From NCBI GenBank assembly GCA_030762935.1, contig CM060893.1, forward strand, positions 9,778,001 through 9,842,000: a stretch of DNA of 64,000 bases. The letters are read 5' to 3'. The stretch is from Hymenopus coronatus. Its lineage: Eukaryota > Arthropoda > Insecta > Mantodea > Hymenopodidae. A program made the translations under genes and the position numbers. Of the stretch, positions 43,901 through 55,707 are shown piece after piece. Position 1 is the stretch's first letter. Each line of letters begins with the position of its first letter. Under the pieces are notes generated by a model. It was not told the origin of the DNA. It did no database searches and saw nothing but the letters and a program-made list of their open reading frames with translations.

Positions 43901-44283
43901 ACATAAGCTGGTGTGGTCTACAGTCATTGAGTTTTATTATTGACCAGGAGAGTGCACCTGACTTAGAGACACTGGAGCAGTGTAGCATGATGTGATAAAA
44001 TAGTACTGCAGTATCAAAATAAGATATTTATTGCAATCAGAATTTAAAATAATGTATTTTAGAGTATATAATTTCTCTTAAAATTACTGCTTTTTGCATT
44101 AAAACCTTAAGTACTCAACTGTAAAGAACGTTTTATTGGAATGTTAAACAGATAAATAATGTGCAGAAAGCTCAGAGCAGCAGCAAATAAACACACTTAT
44201 TATAGGCACAACATTTAGTGGTAAGAGGAGCTAGTCAACTAAACATTCAATTAAATTAGCACGCACACTAAGTTTATGTTTGT

Positions 44284-44371
44284 CTTTTTTTTTTTTTTTT
44301 TTTTTTGTTTTTTTTTTTTTTTTGTTTGGTAGTGTTTAACGCCTACTTTAACTACTTATGGCACCTCACGG
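44284..44371 (-). mobile_element. 5'-truncated SINE-B (antisense) with long T-run
   Basis: An about 40-base poly-T (interrupted by G) precedes GGTAGTGTTTAACGCC and ACTACTTATGGCACCTCAC. TATGTTTGT flanks it at 44275-44283 and 44372-44380. Confidence 0.85.
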
Positions 44372-44380
44372 TATGTTTGT

Positions 44381-45370
44381 GTGAGTACTATAGTAAACCC
44401 TATAAATTTTTTTCATTTTATCTTATTATTGCATGTAACACGTGGCAAAATTGCACTTCTCTGGTAGTGGTTAGCTCTCAGCTATCATTAAATTTGTGCC
44501 TACCATAATTCAGATTATTACCAGTGTAGGTACTGGAATTATAAGGTACTACACAGTGAAGCAATGAGGCATTTTGATCTTCACCGTCAGTGAGCTTCAT
44601 TTGCTTGATATCTGTTTAATTTTACAGAGAAATACTAGTAACTCAGTGTACAGTAACAAAGCAGCACATGGAGCTCGTGTTTCTTGATATGAAATGTGTT
44701 ATGATCAATTACACTGATTAATATTGAATCTACAGCATAAAAGAAAGTATGTGTCTGTAATGGAATTTCCAATTTTGACTATCACATCTAGTTTTTATGA
44801 TATATACAAGCATGTCTATTGTGCTAAACTTATTCAGCTATTATAGCCCACTACAACGTTTTACTATGTAATTATTATTTTAAATCTGTTCTTCATTTCT
44901 TTCCTAATCAGCTCACTTCCATCCTCCCTTATCGCCCAGATTTTATATTTCCAGCACTTATCAGTTGTGCTATATGGGTCAGGTCTATCTTGTGTAGCAT
45001 TTACAGGCATCATAGATTTCAACTTCAGTTGAACTGAAAATTTGTGTTAGTGTGCATGATTGTCTTATCTTGCAGTGCTAAAATAAAGGTTTGAATATGA
45101 CTTTTACTTCAGGATTATGAAGTCCTCAGAAGCTTTTTTTACATTTCTGAGTGTTACATGTATGTGATGAGAAAGCTAATAAAATAGACTCACAATATAG
45201 AAGCTATATTACTCATATTTCAAAGAGAAAGGAAGTAATCAAGATATATCCTTTACACATCATTACACGTAATAGTTATGATGAGATATTACATTATTGG
45301 CATGAAGGAAAATGGAAGGCAACAGAATCACCAATATGATTGTTACTTTTTCATCTGCAAGGTTGCTGGC

Positions 45371-45403
<33 letters not shown>

Positions 45404-46439
45404 AGAAGTTTAATTATGAACAGAGTTTTAAAATATTGGCATATGACTTAAACTTAAATGAAGAATGCCTAGTAAAACAATGTTCACTGTACCAAGAATC
45501 ATATTTAAGAAAGAGTTGCCTGTATAATTTAAAAAAATATTTTAGGGTAGTGGATTAGTTTTTACATATAGATCTCTACCTACTATATACCTACTTTCTA
45601 TTCCTATGAATAGTGTATTTACAGAACAAGTGTTTTCCATGATATGAAATGTTTGGACTGGTAATCGTAATAGCCTGGATGTAAAAGTGGTTAAAGTAGA
45701 AATTCAGTCTAAAGCCAACTTCAAATCAATGAAATATTGTAGTTTTTATGACTACAATATTAAACCCTTGCTTGTTAAGGCTGAAAATAATCAAAGATAC
45801 AGTTGATTTTGCTTAATAATATGCAGTGTAAGAGACAAATTTGTAAATATAAGATACGTAAATATAAGAAATGTACTTTGTATATGTCCATTATTTTTAA
45901 AACTTTACTGAATATTATAACACTAAGCAGTATACAAAAGTATTTCTTCCCTGCACACTCTGTGTAACCCCCTCAAAAAAAAAAAAGTGTCCCGGAATGT
46001 AAAACTAAAAAGGTGGTAACCCTAAACTAATAAAGAGACATTTAGGCTTAGTGGTATATCTGAAATAGTTGGTACATTTCCAGTTTCTGGAAACAATTTT
46101 TTTTAAGTGATAGTCATTCCAAGGCTATAGCTATATCTGCAGAGGAACTAGGAAAGTCAATTTATAACAAGTTTGTTATAATCACAACTTTTCAGCCCAT
46201 TTTCACATAATGTTTATGAATAATAATCATTAGTTATTTCTTTGTGGTACAAGAGAAATAAGGGAATATATTAGGCTAATGCAATAATCAAATCAATTAA
46301 AAGCTGGTCACCAAGTGACATTGATATTCTGTTCTCTATGCATGGTCAGGAGCAAAAAATAAAAGAAGGATGACTTCCCACTTCAGAAAAGCATTATTGG
46401 AAAATGTATACCAATAACCGAGAATAACTCCAAAATGCT
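44381..46439. other. No gene seen
   Basis: About 2 kb of AT-rich spacer with a 30-base A-run at 45374-45402. Short open frames near 45151-45558 have no recognisable domain and one of them runs through the A-run as polylysine. Confidence 0.4.
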
Positions 46440-46935
46440 AAAAAATGTCATAAACTCATTTTTAATGAGATCTACATTTTTGTGTAGTATGAGGTTTTAT
46501 TTATATCTTATGAATTATCGTTTTTGCTACAGTCATCAGGAATAAAGTAGGCTTCGGAGGCTATTCCCAAAAAACTCAAGGTATACACTTTATTTGCCTC
46601 TAAATTTATATGGTGGCATTTAATCCAAACAGAACCATTTATGAGAAAATAAGTTTAGAAAATATTCCACATAAATGGTAGTTTGGTTTGGATGGGGAAT
46701 TTTACTAAAAACCTTCGTCTCACATGTTTGAAAGATGCTAAACTCAAATACCAAGTTTGATATTTAAGCTACTTTTGTTTAGTTGTGCTGTTCATAAACA
46801 CACACACACAGATCTTATTCTAAAAACACTTTTTCTGGGGTTCACGTGTCCTCAAACATGTATTTTCGATAACATATCACCCTTGAATTTCTAGATGGAT
46901 TGTAATACCTTTCCTATCTATTATGTACATTGTAT
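46440..46935 (-). repeat. Repeat family E, copy 3 (antisense)
   Basis: The reverse complement follows copy 1 over its length: a GT tract, CAAACTTGGTATTTGAGTTT, GGGAATAGCCTCCGAAGCC and CTTTATTCCTGATGA. The palindromic end is recognisable near 46915-46935. Confidence 0.65.
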
Positions 46936-47164
46936 GTTAAAGAGAAACTAAAAATCCAAGCTAAACATAAAATATGATGGTTGAATAATTAATTAAATTT
47001 TAAACAAAAATATTAAGTGGTGTAATACACGAATTTACTCAACTACATTACAAATGAGTCTCCTACTGAGACTCTCTCGTTCCTTTAATTTGATTTTGTA
47101 AATCTGCAATAGCATCTAAAATTAAATAAAAAGTCCAAAAATAAAAATTAGTCAGTATTGATTA

Positions 47165-47357
47165 TATAAAAAGGAAAGTAGGTTTTATTTATGGAGCTCC
47201 TTAATTGCTACAGTTCTTGGCATCCCATTTAGGCGTGAAAGACCACTTAATTTTCCTCAGAGGCCATTTTATGTTTTGAGGGCTTAAATCTACAACACGG
47301 GACCAACATCTTCCCTTCCCTTCCAAAGGAAGCTATGCTAAGGATTTTTATGCCAGA

Positions 47358-47402
<45 letters not shown>

Positions 47403-47474
47403 TCGCCTTCTCCAGATTTGAACACGCGATCTTGTAAACTAGAGGTTAGCATGTTACCCCTAAACCACGGAGGA
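47165..47474 (-). mobile_element. SINE-A copy (antisense) with internal (CA)n
   Basis: A diverged SINE-A in which an A-run and a (CA)n tract (47357-47402) have expanded at the body/tRNA junction. B box side GATTTGAACACGCGATC. The flanking TATTGAT pair (47156, 47475) is a weak target duplication. Confidence 0.75.
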
Positions 47475-47489
47475 CTATTGATATTGTGG

Positions 47490-47680
47490 ATCTTTTTAAA
47501 TGTTGACGTGATGAGGAGAGAGAGTTATTCTAAACTCCTGGAAACTATAAATAGCATTCTTGACCCCCCTCCCCCCTCAAAACCAAATTCTAGATATGCC
47601 ACTGGAATGTTGCATAACTGGTAACGCGTAACTTAGGCAAAAACTTACTACACAACAAATGTAAGGTAATGTTGCTGAAT
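47490..47680 (+). repeat. Possible repeat family E fragment
   Basis: GTTGCATAACTGG and AAAAACTTACTACACAACAA match the 3' part of copy 1 (6070-6115). Confidence 0.4.
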
Positions 47681-47799
47681 GAGTGTGTGTTTACTGAACA
47701 ACGTCACTAACCCATGCTATCTTTATAAACGAAAAAAGCACTGGAAAATGAGCAGGCAGTGGGAAGGGAAGGCAACCGCTTAATATTCGCTAAATGACA

Positions 47800-48650
47800 G
47801 TTGTAGCACGGGTGTCACAAATGACAATAGCAGTGCTCATTTTATATTCCCCATTCAATGCTAAGGGAGCGCACCAGATTACGAAGTCAATGCGGCAAGA
47901 TAACAATGAGATTCAAATATATTTTTACGTATTAATTCTCATTTGCTTGCTCCTAGTTTAGTCGACCTCCGTGGTGTAATTATTAACCATGCTAACTTCA
48001 TATACCCAAGGTCGCGGGCTCAAACCCGGCGGAGGACGATGCATTTTTTCGGGTGTAAAAATCCTTAGCATGGTTTCCATGTGAAGGGAAGTAAAGCCGT
48101 CGGTCCCGTGACGTAGATAGACGGCACGTAAAAGAACCTCAAGCCTGATAGAGAGCCCTTTGAGTAAAATTAAGCGGTCTTTCACGCCCAATTTAGAATG
48201 GGACGCCGAGGACCACAATAATTAAAGAGCGTCCATAAATAACATGCCATTTCCATTTCTGCTCCTATCATTTAAAATAAAGAAGAGAAAACAAACCTAA
48301 TGAATTATTTGTCACCAGATGGCCGTAGTACTGCTGTATTTTTCTTCCCCATTCATGCGCCAGGTTATGGAGTCATTCAAGCAAAATAACGGTGACATTC
48401 AAATATATTTTTATATATTAACTATCTTAACGTTTAAAATAAATAAATAAAAACGTACTTATTTACTCCCCGCTGGATGTCCTAATTTTGCTCCCTAATC
48501 AATATTAAGTGAATACACCAGGTTATGTGGCCAATGAAACTAGATAACAGTATAATTCAAATTTATTTTTTACGTTTTAAATATCGTTTCCGTTTCCTTG
48601 CGTCCTATCGTCTAAAATAAAGAAATGAAAAGGTACCTATTTATTACGCA
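47800..48650. repeat. 160-175-bp tandem repeat, three units, split by SINE-A
   Basis: Each unit has CACCAGGTTATG, GTCAATG..GCAAGATAAC, ATTCAAATATATTTTTACGT and CATTTAAAATAAAGAA.GAAA. Landmarks are near 47871, 48357 and 48515. Removing the SINE makes the first two steps about 174 and 158 bp. Confidence 0.75.
47956..48259 (+). mobile_element. SINE-A copy inserted in the tandem repeat
   Basis: A full-length SINE-A with GACCTCCGTGGTGTAATTAT head and GGCGGAGGACGATGCATTTT. TGCTCCTA flanks it at 47948-47955 and 48260-48267. Confidence 0.88.
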
Positions 48651-49665
48651 GCAAACATACCCTCATTTAGCAACATTACCTAGTTTTTAAGTGTGCTTCT
48701 GGCATGTAAAATAACTCCTGCGGGACAGAATTCCGGCACAGAGACACAGCTAAAAATTCTGTAAATTGGAGACGTTAACAAGCAAATATTTATTTACATA
48801 TTTATTTATCTTTAGTGCTGCTAATCAAAGTTAAAATAATTCCATCATTTGGGAAATGCCTTTGATTTTAATTTATGTGTACTTAACTTCATCAGTAATC
48901 TATAATTAACATAAATTTGTGTAGATTCTTGTTTCAAAGTCGGCGTTATACACTTTGGTTCATTTTCATCGATAGACACTACATTATTTGATCTCTTCAC
49001 TTGTTTTCAAAACTCTGTTTGAAGGTGTAATTATACATGTTTAGGCATTTTGGACGCATTAAAGTGTAGGACATGCGCAATAATATATGAAATTATAACT
49101 ATATTTTTGATACTGGAGGACATTATACAGCAGGTTTAGTTGCTCCTCATATATAATGTAACTTCGGTTTTGAATACGTTTATAAGTGGGAAATCCCATT
49201 TCCCTGTTGGCACCACTGGGTTTACTGTACTCGACGCGTACAGATTTATGTTTATTTCTTTTGGACTTGGAGGTGTGTTTGTTTTGGAGGTAAAGCATTA
49301 CGCAAAAGGATAGCAATTTTCGCATCTCTTGCCATACGAGTTTTGTGATACAATTGCAATTTTTATTAGTTTAAGCTACGGTGTGAGAAAGCAAATAGTT
49401 AGCGGTCGGTTGTATTTTACGTTATTTACGTTCTGCGGTCGATATTTTTTAAGGAGGCGAATTAAAATATTGTATAAGGTAACCTATACATATTAGTGTT
49501 AGTATTTGCTTTCTGTATTCTTACAATAGTATAGTTTTTTAACCTTCGGCTATCCTATACTTGTCCCGAATTTGAACTTGTCAAATGCTTTTAAGAGCAT
49601 AAAATAAAGGTTAAACTACAATTGCGGCAGTCTGTAACCCACTCACCGTAAATAAGAGGTTTCGT
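48651..49665. other. CpG-containing spacer; possible promoter, unproven
   Basis: Richer in CpG than its surroundings between 49190 and 49460 (CGACGCGTACAG, GCGGTCGGTTG, TCTGCGGTCGA). ATAAG|GTAACC at 49479 is a donor-like site on the plus strand. It could be an untranslated first exon of the downstream coiled-coil/ankyrin gene; I cannot confirm this. An 88-codon minus frame at 49325-49059 is basic and of unknown nature. Confidence 0.3.
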
Positions 49666-49835
49666 TTATTTATTTGCAAAATCAAACGTAATCGTGAAGG
49701 AGCAAGGTATGTATGAAGCAAAAGAAGCTGCTCCGACAAAGTCATACTCCTTGCCACAGATATAGCCTGCTCTTCTGCCCTTCTCTATGACCTCACCTTT
49801 ATACAGAACAGCAACACCATTATTCCATTGTATGC
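49666..49835 (-). CDS. Unassigned candidate terminal exon (55 codons)
   Basis: On the minus strand, an acceptor TTTTGCGTCCTAG at 49836 is followed by an open frame IQWNNGVAVLYKGEVIEKGR, RAGYICGKEYDFVGAASFAS, YIPCSFTITFDFANK and a TAA at 49668-49666. The exon would start with two bases of a split codon. The composition looks protein-like (balanced, few poly-Lys/Asn runs) and CpG-containing, unlike the surrounding AT-rich noise. There is no methionine, so it would need upstream exons. I do not recognise the family. It could be the last exon of a minus-strand gene or a captured fragment. Confidence 0.4.
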
Positions 49836-50540
49836 CTAGGACGCAAAAGCAGAAAAAAAAAAGAAAAGAAAGTGGTAATGAACTTTGCCAACTTAAGAAA
49901 ATCTTGCTAAAATGAAAACCTGCTAGTTGTGATAATTCAGGTGGGATTACTTGTCGAACATTCGTTTATTTTATGGTGTGGCCATTTAATACCTGGTGAC
50001 AATTACTCAAAAGGAATCTACATCTGCTCTAGCTTCTGGCCTCAAGATTGTACCCTTAAATATGTCCAGACCAGATTGTTAGTGATGTTACATGCTCATG
50101 AAGGAGTGGTTGGGTTTTGGTAGATTGCTAATATAGAATTGAGGTGTACTATACCATAGTTATGACTATTTTCTTACTTGTTGAGAAATCCTTGAGTACC
50201 ATACTTTTAGATTGTTCCAATAATTTTTGGCAGATTTGATTGATGTACTGTAAATAATAACTCAAAATAGGCGTGAAAACCCTGGGTTTCTTGGCTCTTG
50301 AACTAAAGAAATGCCTGGGCTTCAAATTGTTAATGAATATTTATTGATTAATAGTAGAAAACAATTTCTGTATTGCAACAATCTTAGCAAGTAATAGTGT
50401 TTTCTGTTATCCATGCAATTCACATTTCTTGTTCCTATAAAGAACAAAAACCATATTAAACTATGGATATAAATAATAAATGCCCATATTAATTACAGTG
50501 AAATCAAGTTTGAAGTACTACATACCTATTTTCTCGTTCC
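49836..50540. other. No gene recognised
   Basis: Any upstream exon of the candidate at 49666-49835 is not obvious here. Confidence 0.35.
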
Positions 50541-50599
50541 ACTCATGTCAGCATTGCAGTATATTACCACATACATCCTTAAAGTCTCAAAGAAGAAAC

Positions 50600-51960
50600 T
50601 TCTCCAGTTGTTACTCAAAATAATTTTGAATTGTGAGAAGCTCCTTTCAACATTGAAAGATGTATTTAAATAGAATCAAATCACTGCACTCCAATGTTGG
50701 TTCAATTGCAACCAAAATAGCTTTAACACCACTTAAAAATGTCCCCAATTCTCTATATTGTTGAAAATCCATAATTTCCTTCATCTCTTGGTAATGTTGT
50801 CCTTTATGGAAACCGTTACAGTGCCCCTAGCTTGCCTTATTTCCAATTTCTACATTTTCATGTAATTCTAAACCTATTGCTCCCAGGCTCGAAATTGATT
50901 TCATGATGCCTGCAAAATTAGATTTTATATAGGCCAAATCTCCCAACAAACTGCTGGAAAACAATTCCTAAACAATTTTGATGTAAGATGCATCGCTGCT
51001 ATCAAATGTGGGCACAATTTTCTTTATGTCTTTGTAGTTTTCACAATAGTACTCAACTGCACCAAGCCACGTGCCTCACCTGTTAAGAATTGGATCCGGA
51101 GGAAGAGTGAGGGAAGCTGCAATTTCTTTGAACTTTTTCACTCTCATAGGAGCCTTGATAAATATATTTTTACCTTTGAAATCAATCTATCCACATCAGA
51201 AAAGGTTTTTCTCCTTGGCAACTCTATGCAAAATGAGAGGTAAGCAAGTTAAGTGTACCATTTTTGGATACAGAATCTTTAGGCATTTTCCCACTTTTAC
51301 AATGTACAGTAATCTGTCAGCTAGAAAGAATAATACACTTTCCTGCTTAATTTCACCACCCCACAACAGTTCATGGAATTGTTGAATAATATAGCAATTG
51401 TAGAATTATTTGCAGAATCAAGAACTTTATGAGTCTAACAAAAATATATTACCAGAATGGTCAGCAAAGATTGAACCATGAACAACATGGACAGTGGATT
51501 TCCTACAGGCATCCGAGGTTTCATCAATCGACACCCAAATCTTATTTTACGCTACCATGCTTCTGATTTTTTCAATGTATTTTCTTAACATGAAAGTAAA
51601 TAGCTTTTTCCCTTAAGTTGATTTATCTGTAATGTGGTGTTTTGTGTTTTTCTCCATAAAGCTTCTGAAATGAACATAGTTCACTTTGTTGAGGGGAATG
51701 TTAGCAAATACCATCAATTCACAAAGATTTTTTGAAAAAATCGGACAATTTGGAAGACGGCATTGTTTTAACTGTTTCCAACAAAAGACATTGCCTACTT
51801 TGATGAGCAGATTGCTGATTGACATTGTTCTTGTGTTTTAGCACATCACAATGCTGTTGCACATTAAATCTCTTTCCTGATATCATTTTAACTTCACACA
51901 CTCTACAGAAGAGGACTTCTCCATGAGTGCTGAAGAACTCCTCTCAAAACTCTTCAATGA
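50600..51960 (-). pseudogene. hAT-like (CGGBP1-type) transposase pseudogene
   Basis: Minus-strand frames in order: RFNVQQHCDVLKHKNNV (BED-like finger end, about 51870), LSDFFKKSLCELMVFANIPL (51735), NYVHFRSFMEKNTKHHITDK with STLREKAI (51680-51610), then PPDPILNR*GTWLGAVEYYC with ENYKDIKKI (51090-51020), LLGDLAYIKSNFAGIMKSIS (50950), and FNVERSFSQFKIILSNNW (50660). The order and the closing VERSFS..K motif fit an insect-common hAT-derived family related to CGGBP1. Stops and a middle part lost to shifts make it inactive. Confidence 0.75.
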
Positions 51961-52054
51961 CATTTCTTTTGCACTTTCACACTTAATTTTCAGCATGTAG
52001 ATATTCCCTGTTCCACTGCAAATTTAACATTTTTCTACTGAAATGTTAAGGGTC

Positions 52055-52068
52055 GGGGGGGGGGGGGG
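52055..52068. repeat. G14 homopolymer
   Basis: An uninterrupted run of 14 G on the plus strand, following ATGTTAAGGGTC. Confidence 0.9.
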
Positions 52069-52339
52069 CAGCTACCTGCGCCAGAGGCTCACCCGCAATG
52101 CCAAATATACAATAGGCTGTAGGGTACTACATTGTTTTCTACAACCCACATTCTAGTGACTGTCAACCAAAATGTCAGTAAATCTTCAACTATAACTTAA
52201 ATATGACTTAAAAGCAGCAAAATATGTCAAATATGACCAAAATGAAGGAAATTGCCTAAATATTGAAATATATGACCACATAATCAGAAAGGTTAAATTC
52301 ATGTTTAATCAACAAAGTGACTGAAATGGAAGCCAGGAA

Positions 52340-52590
52340 AAAAATATGACAGATCATTCACATCCGAGCCCTAGTCATCATAATACTGAATTGGTGTGGG
52401 CTAAAGTTAAAAACTTTTTGAGGGAACATCGTGTAGCTGGAGATATGTTGTTGGCTTCTGGTGTTAATGATGCATGTATTGATGCCATGACTTTTGAAGG
52501 CATCTGGAGAAGCTGGAAAATTATTGGGCTTTGGGCGTTTAGTGGATCTGTCAAACTAGTACTGTATGCAAAAGTTAATATTTTATTATA
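52340..52590 (+). pseudogene. IS630/Tc1-like transposase C-terminal remnant
   Basis: A frame DHSHPSPSHHNTELVWAKVK, NFLREHRVAG...DACIDAMTFEGIWRSW resembles the PYH..LNPIELVWA.VK region that carries the third acidic residue of Tc1-type transposases, with the NPIE motif decayed to HNTE. It is a short fragment, different from the one at 24900. Confidence 0.5.
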
Positions 52591-52842
52591 GTAATGGTAC
52601 TTTTAAACCAGTTTTAGTTTTTATTGCTAGAGTTAAAAGTGGTCTGTACAGAAGTTTAAATTGCCAGTTCCATACCATCATTAATGATGCCTTACTGTAA
52701 TGCTTTATTGTAATGTACTAAGAAAGCAGAGCACTTCAGTAGTGCAGAATTATTTTATTATGCATGACTATTCTACAATAATATGTAACTATTCCTAAGT
52801 TCATTAATTATATATTCTGCAATAGTATTTCTTGTACCTCCA

Positions 52843-53143
52843 TGTCGCCCTCTGTGGTGTAATGGTTACCATACAACTTCATATACCCAAAATTGTGGGT
52901 TCAAACCTAGCAGAGGACAATGCATTTTTTCTGCTGTAAAAGTCCTTAGCATGGCTTCCTTTGGAAGGGAAGTAAAGCTATTAGTCCTGTGTCATAGATT
53001 TACAGCATGTAAAAGAACCTCAAACCTGTTAAAGAGCTTTCTGAGCAAAATTAAGTGCTCTTTCATGCCTGGTAAAGAATGGGATGCTGAGAACCACAGC
53101 ATATAAAGAGCATCCATAAATAACTCCATTTCCATTTTTTTTT
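52843..53143 (+). mobile_element. SINE-A copy with 11-bp target duplication
   Basis: GTCGCCCTCTGTGGTGTAAT head, with many CpG-to-TpG/CpA changes. TTGTACCTCCA flanks it intact at 52832-52842 and 53144-53154. Confidence 0.9.
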
Positions 53144-53154
53144 TTGTACCTCCA

Positions 53155-54393
53155 AGTCATGTACATCTTAAAACAGAGATTGAGCTTCTAACTGGTTTTG
53201 CTAAAATGAAACTTCAACCTTAATTCAAATAATATCTCTTTCCTGGAAAGTATGAACAAACTGTCATTTCATTGTTTGTAGGTCAAGGACATGGTACTAA
53301 ACTCCTTTTCAAGATTGTTTAAATGTAAATAAATAAAAATTAACTAGATTTCATGTTCTGTGAAGTGTATTCCACAAACCAGTACATTCAATGAAAAGTA
53401 AAACACCACAGAATGAGGTTATGATGGAACACCTTCCAATAGTTCACTTAGTAGTTTAATATTTAGGAATTGCTAAATAGTTCTAAAATGTTTAATGGGT
53501 TAAAAGCTATGTTGCATATCCCAGAACTACTTGTAAGAGCAACATTTTTATGTATAGCCCTAACCATTTGGATTTCAGATTACATGTTCAGGAAAGTAAA
53601 ACAGCCTCACTTAGTTTAGAATCATTTGTGCAATTACTTATACAATTTGGTGTACTACCTCTTTGGCAATTATGCCTTTAACAATAAGATAGAATTTAAA
53701 ATCACTAATATGAACATATTGCACATAAATCAATTCCCAAAAAAGTATGGCATTGTGCTATGTGCTAATGTTTGCAAGGTTTTCTCTTTAATTGGTGTTG
53801 CCTTGGGGGAGTTTTGCATAACTGATAAACAAAAATACATAAAAGAATGTATAACTCACCAAAAATGCAGAGTTTGTGATAATCATTTCTGAGGATTTTG
53901 TTGGTGTTTTTTTTTTTTTTTTCCTCAAAATTTAATCATTATTTTGAAGTGTTAAATCACCATTTGCTCTTGCCAGAAGAGAAGTTCACAGCTACCATAC
54001 AATGATCTGTTTTTAAAGATCTGAAGAGTGTTTCAGTCCACTGTATCCAAATTATATATGCAACGAAAAGCGTAAAACAATTTCTATAAGCAGTTTTTAA
54101 TTAACATTAACTGACTGGAAAAATAGGCTTAATTGGCGAAGGAGAGAAAATAAATGATAGTGGATAAAGAAAGATGTGTGAAAGTTGCTTCATTATATCT
54201 CTGCTGTGTCTGACATCCTGTATCACCAACAGTGAAATGTAGTGAGGTTTTCTGAATTAAATTGTGTTTTAGTATATGCTGTTTGCTCCCAGATCCCACT
54301 ACGGCAGAGGTAGTAATTTTATAGGAATGAAATGTCAGCAAATTATCCCAGGGTTTGAAGTTGTTTGGATTATGAACTGGCAATATTCTGACT
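53155..54393. other. No gene; one repeat-E fragment
   Basis: AT-rich spacer. 53755-53900 matches the right half of repeat family E (GAGTTTTGCATAACTGATAA). Nothing else recognised. Confidence 0.4.
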
Positions 54394-54401
54394 ACTGGCC
54401 T

Positions 54402-54648
54402 ATTTTTTTTTTTTTTTTTTTTTGATAGTGTTTAACGCCCACTTTTACTACTTGTGGTACTGCAGGTGATGACACTGGTGATATATGGGATAAAGATGGA
54501 GCATCGTTCGAATGTGATGGGGGAAACCAGAGAAAACCCACTCTTCTGCCGCTTTGTCCACCACAAATCTCACATGTAGTCACTCGTGATTGAACCCAGG
54601 CCGAGTGAGGTGTGAATGGTCTAACCACTCAGCCATGGCGCAGCCCCC
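54402..54648 (-). mobile_element. SINE-B copy (antisense) with 8-bp target duplication
   Basis: Poly-T, TAGTGTTTAACGCCCACTTT, CCACAAATCTCACATGTAGT and AACCACTCAGCCATGGCGCA. ACTGGCCT flanks it at 54394-54401 and 54649-54656. Confidence 0.88.
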
Positions 54649-54713
54649 ACTGGCCTTACTTTCCTACTAAAAGAATCCGTGCTATGGGGTTTGACTCTGA
54701 AGACAAAGTCAGT

Positions 54714-54715
<2 letters not shown>

Positions 54716-54757
<42 letters not shown>
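54716..54757. repeat. (TC)n microsatellite
   Basis: About 21 uninterrupted TC units on the plus strand. Confidence 0.95.
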
Positions 54758-54760
<3 letters not shown>

Positions 54761-54998
54761 CCTGTGTTACCATTTGTAGTAAAAGCAGGTGTTTTATCAA
54801 AAACAAAAAAAAAAGTATATCCCTCAATTTGATATGCTGCTGCCTTTGAGATTAAAAGTCTGGCAGGTTAACCATTGCAGAAGGAGGATCTTTGCCTCAA
54901 TTTTGTCATCTAATTAATCCACCTCGTTATCATTATTGCAGGTCCTGGTTCTGAAATGCTATAATTTTTTCCATTCAAATAATATTGTTTGTTTGCAG

Positions 54999-55707
54999 AT
55001 TTACAAGTCTCTGCAGTATGACTGCTCAGCCACATATAAGCCACATTCTTGTGAGACTTGTTGCTCTTGAGGAGAAGGTAAACAGAAACCAACTGTTATG
55101 CGAAAAACATCATCAGGAAGTATGTGTCAGCAAGCAAACAGAAATTCAGAAAGAAATCAACAGGCTTAATGAAAAGTTGACTGAAGCTACACTTAAAGAC
55201 AGTGATGAAGGTAATAAATGTCAGGGAAAAAACAGCAGAATTCAGCAAAAGCTGACTGATGAAAGCAGCAAAGAGGAAGAAATTAGCAGACTTCAACAAA
55301 AGTTGATAGATGAAAGCAGCAAACATAGGGAAGAAATCAGCAGACTTCAGCAAAAGTTGACTGATGAAAGCAGCAAATATCAAGATGAAATTTGCAGACT
55401 GCAGCAAAAGTTGACTGATGAAAGCAGTAAACATAAGGAGGAAATTTGTAGACTGCAGGAAAAGTTGACTCTTGTAAGCGGCAAACATCAGAAAGAAATC
55501 AGTAGACATCATCAAAAGCTAAGAGAAGTTACAATAAAATGCTCTGAAGAGGAAAAGCATTACAACAAACTGCAGACAAAGTACCTTAAAGAGAAGCCTG
55601 ATCTAGAAAAGAATTATCAACAATTTGAGAAATACAAAGAGATGCAGGGTCAGTTGATACCAAGTAGCACCAGCAGCTGGACTTCTGCAGCTCAAATGGT
55701 TCAAAAG
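54999..55707 (+). CDS. Coiled-coil/ankyrin gene, coiled-coil exon
   Basis: The first recognised exon of a two-part protein. The acceptor is TTGTTTGCAG at 54998 and the donor is CAAAAG|GTATGT at 55707/55708 (phase 0). The likely start is the ATG at 55018 (MTAQPHISHILVRLVALEEK); the frame is open back to the acceptor with one leftover base, so a coding upstream exon is possible. From about residue 70 the product carries five to six copies of an 18-residue unit, EEISRLQQKLTDESSKHK, encoded by 54-bp repeats (about 55225-55515). It is predicted to be one long helix/coiled coil for oligomerisation. A short Ser/Thr-rich tail (LIPSSTSSWTSAAQMVQK) precedes the splice to the ankyrin exon. The family is not identified. 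Confidence 0.8.

Noticed and set aside
55096..55515. Minus-strand 139-codon frame
   Set aside because: It is the antisense shadow of the 54-bp coiled-coil repeats; the plus-strand frame has splice sites and the ankyrin continuation.
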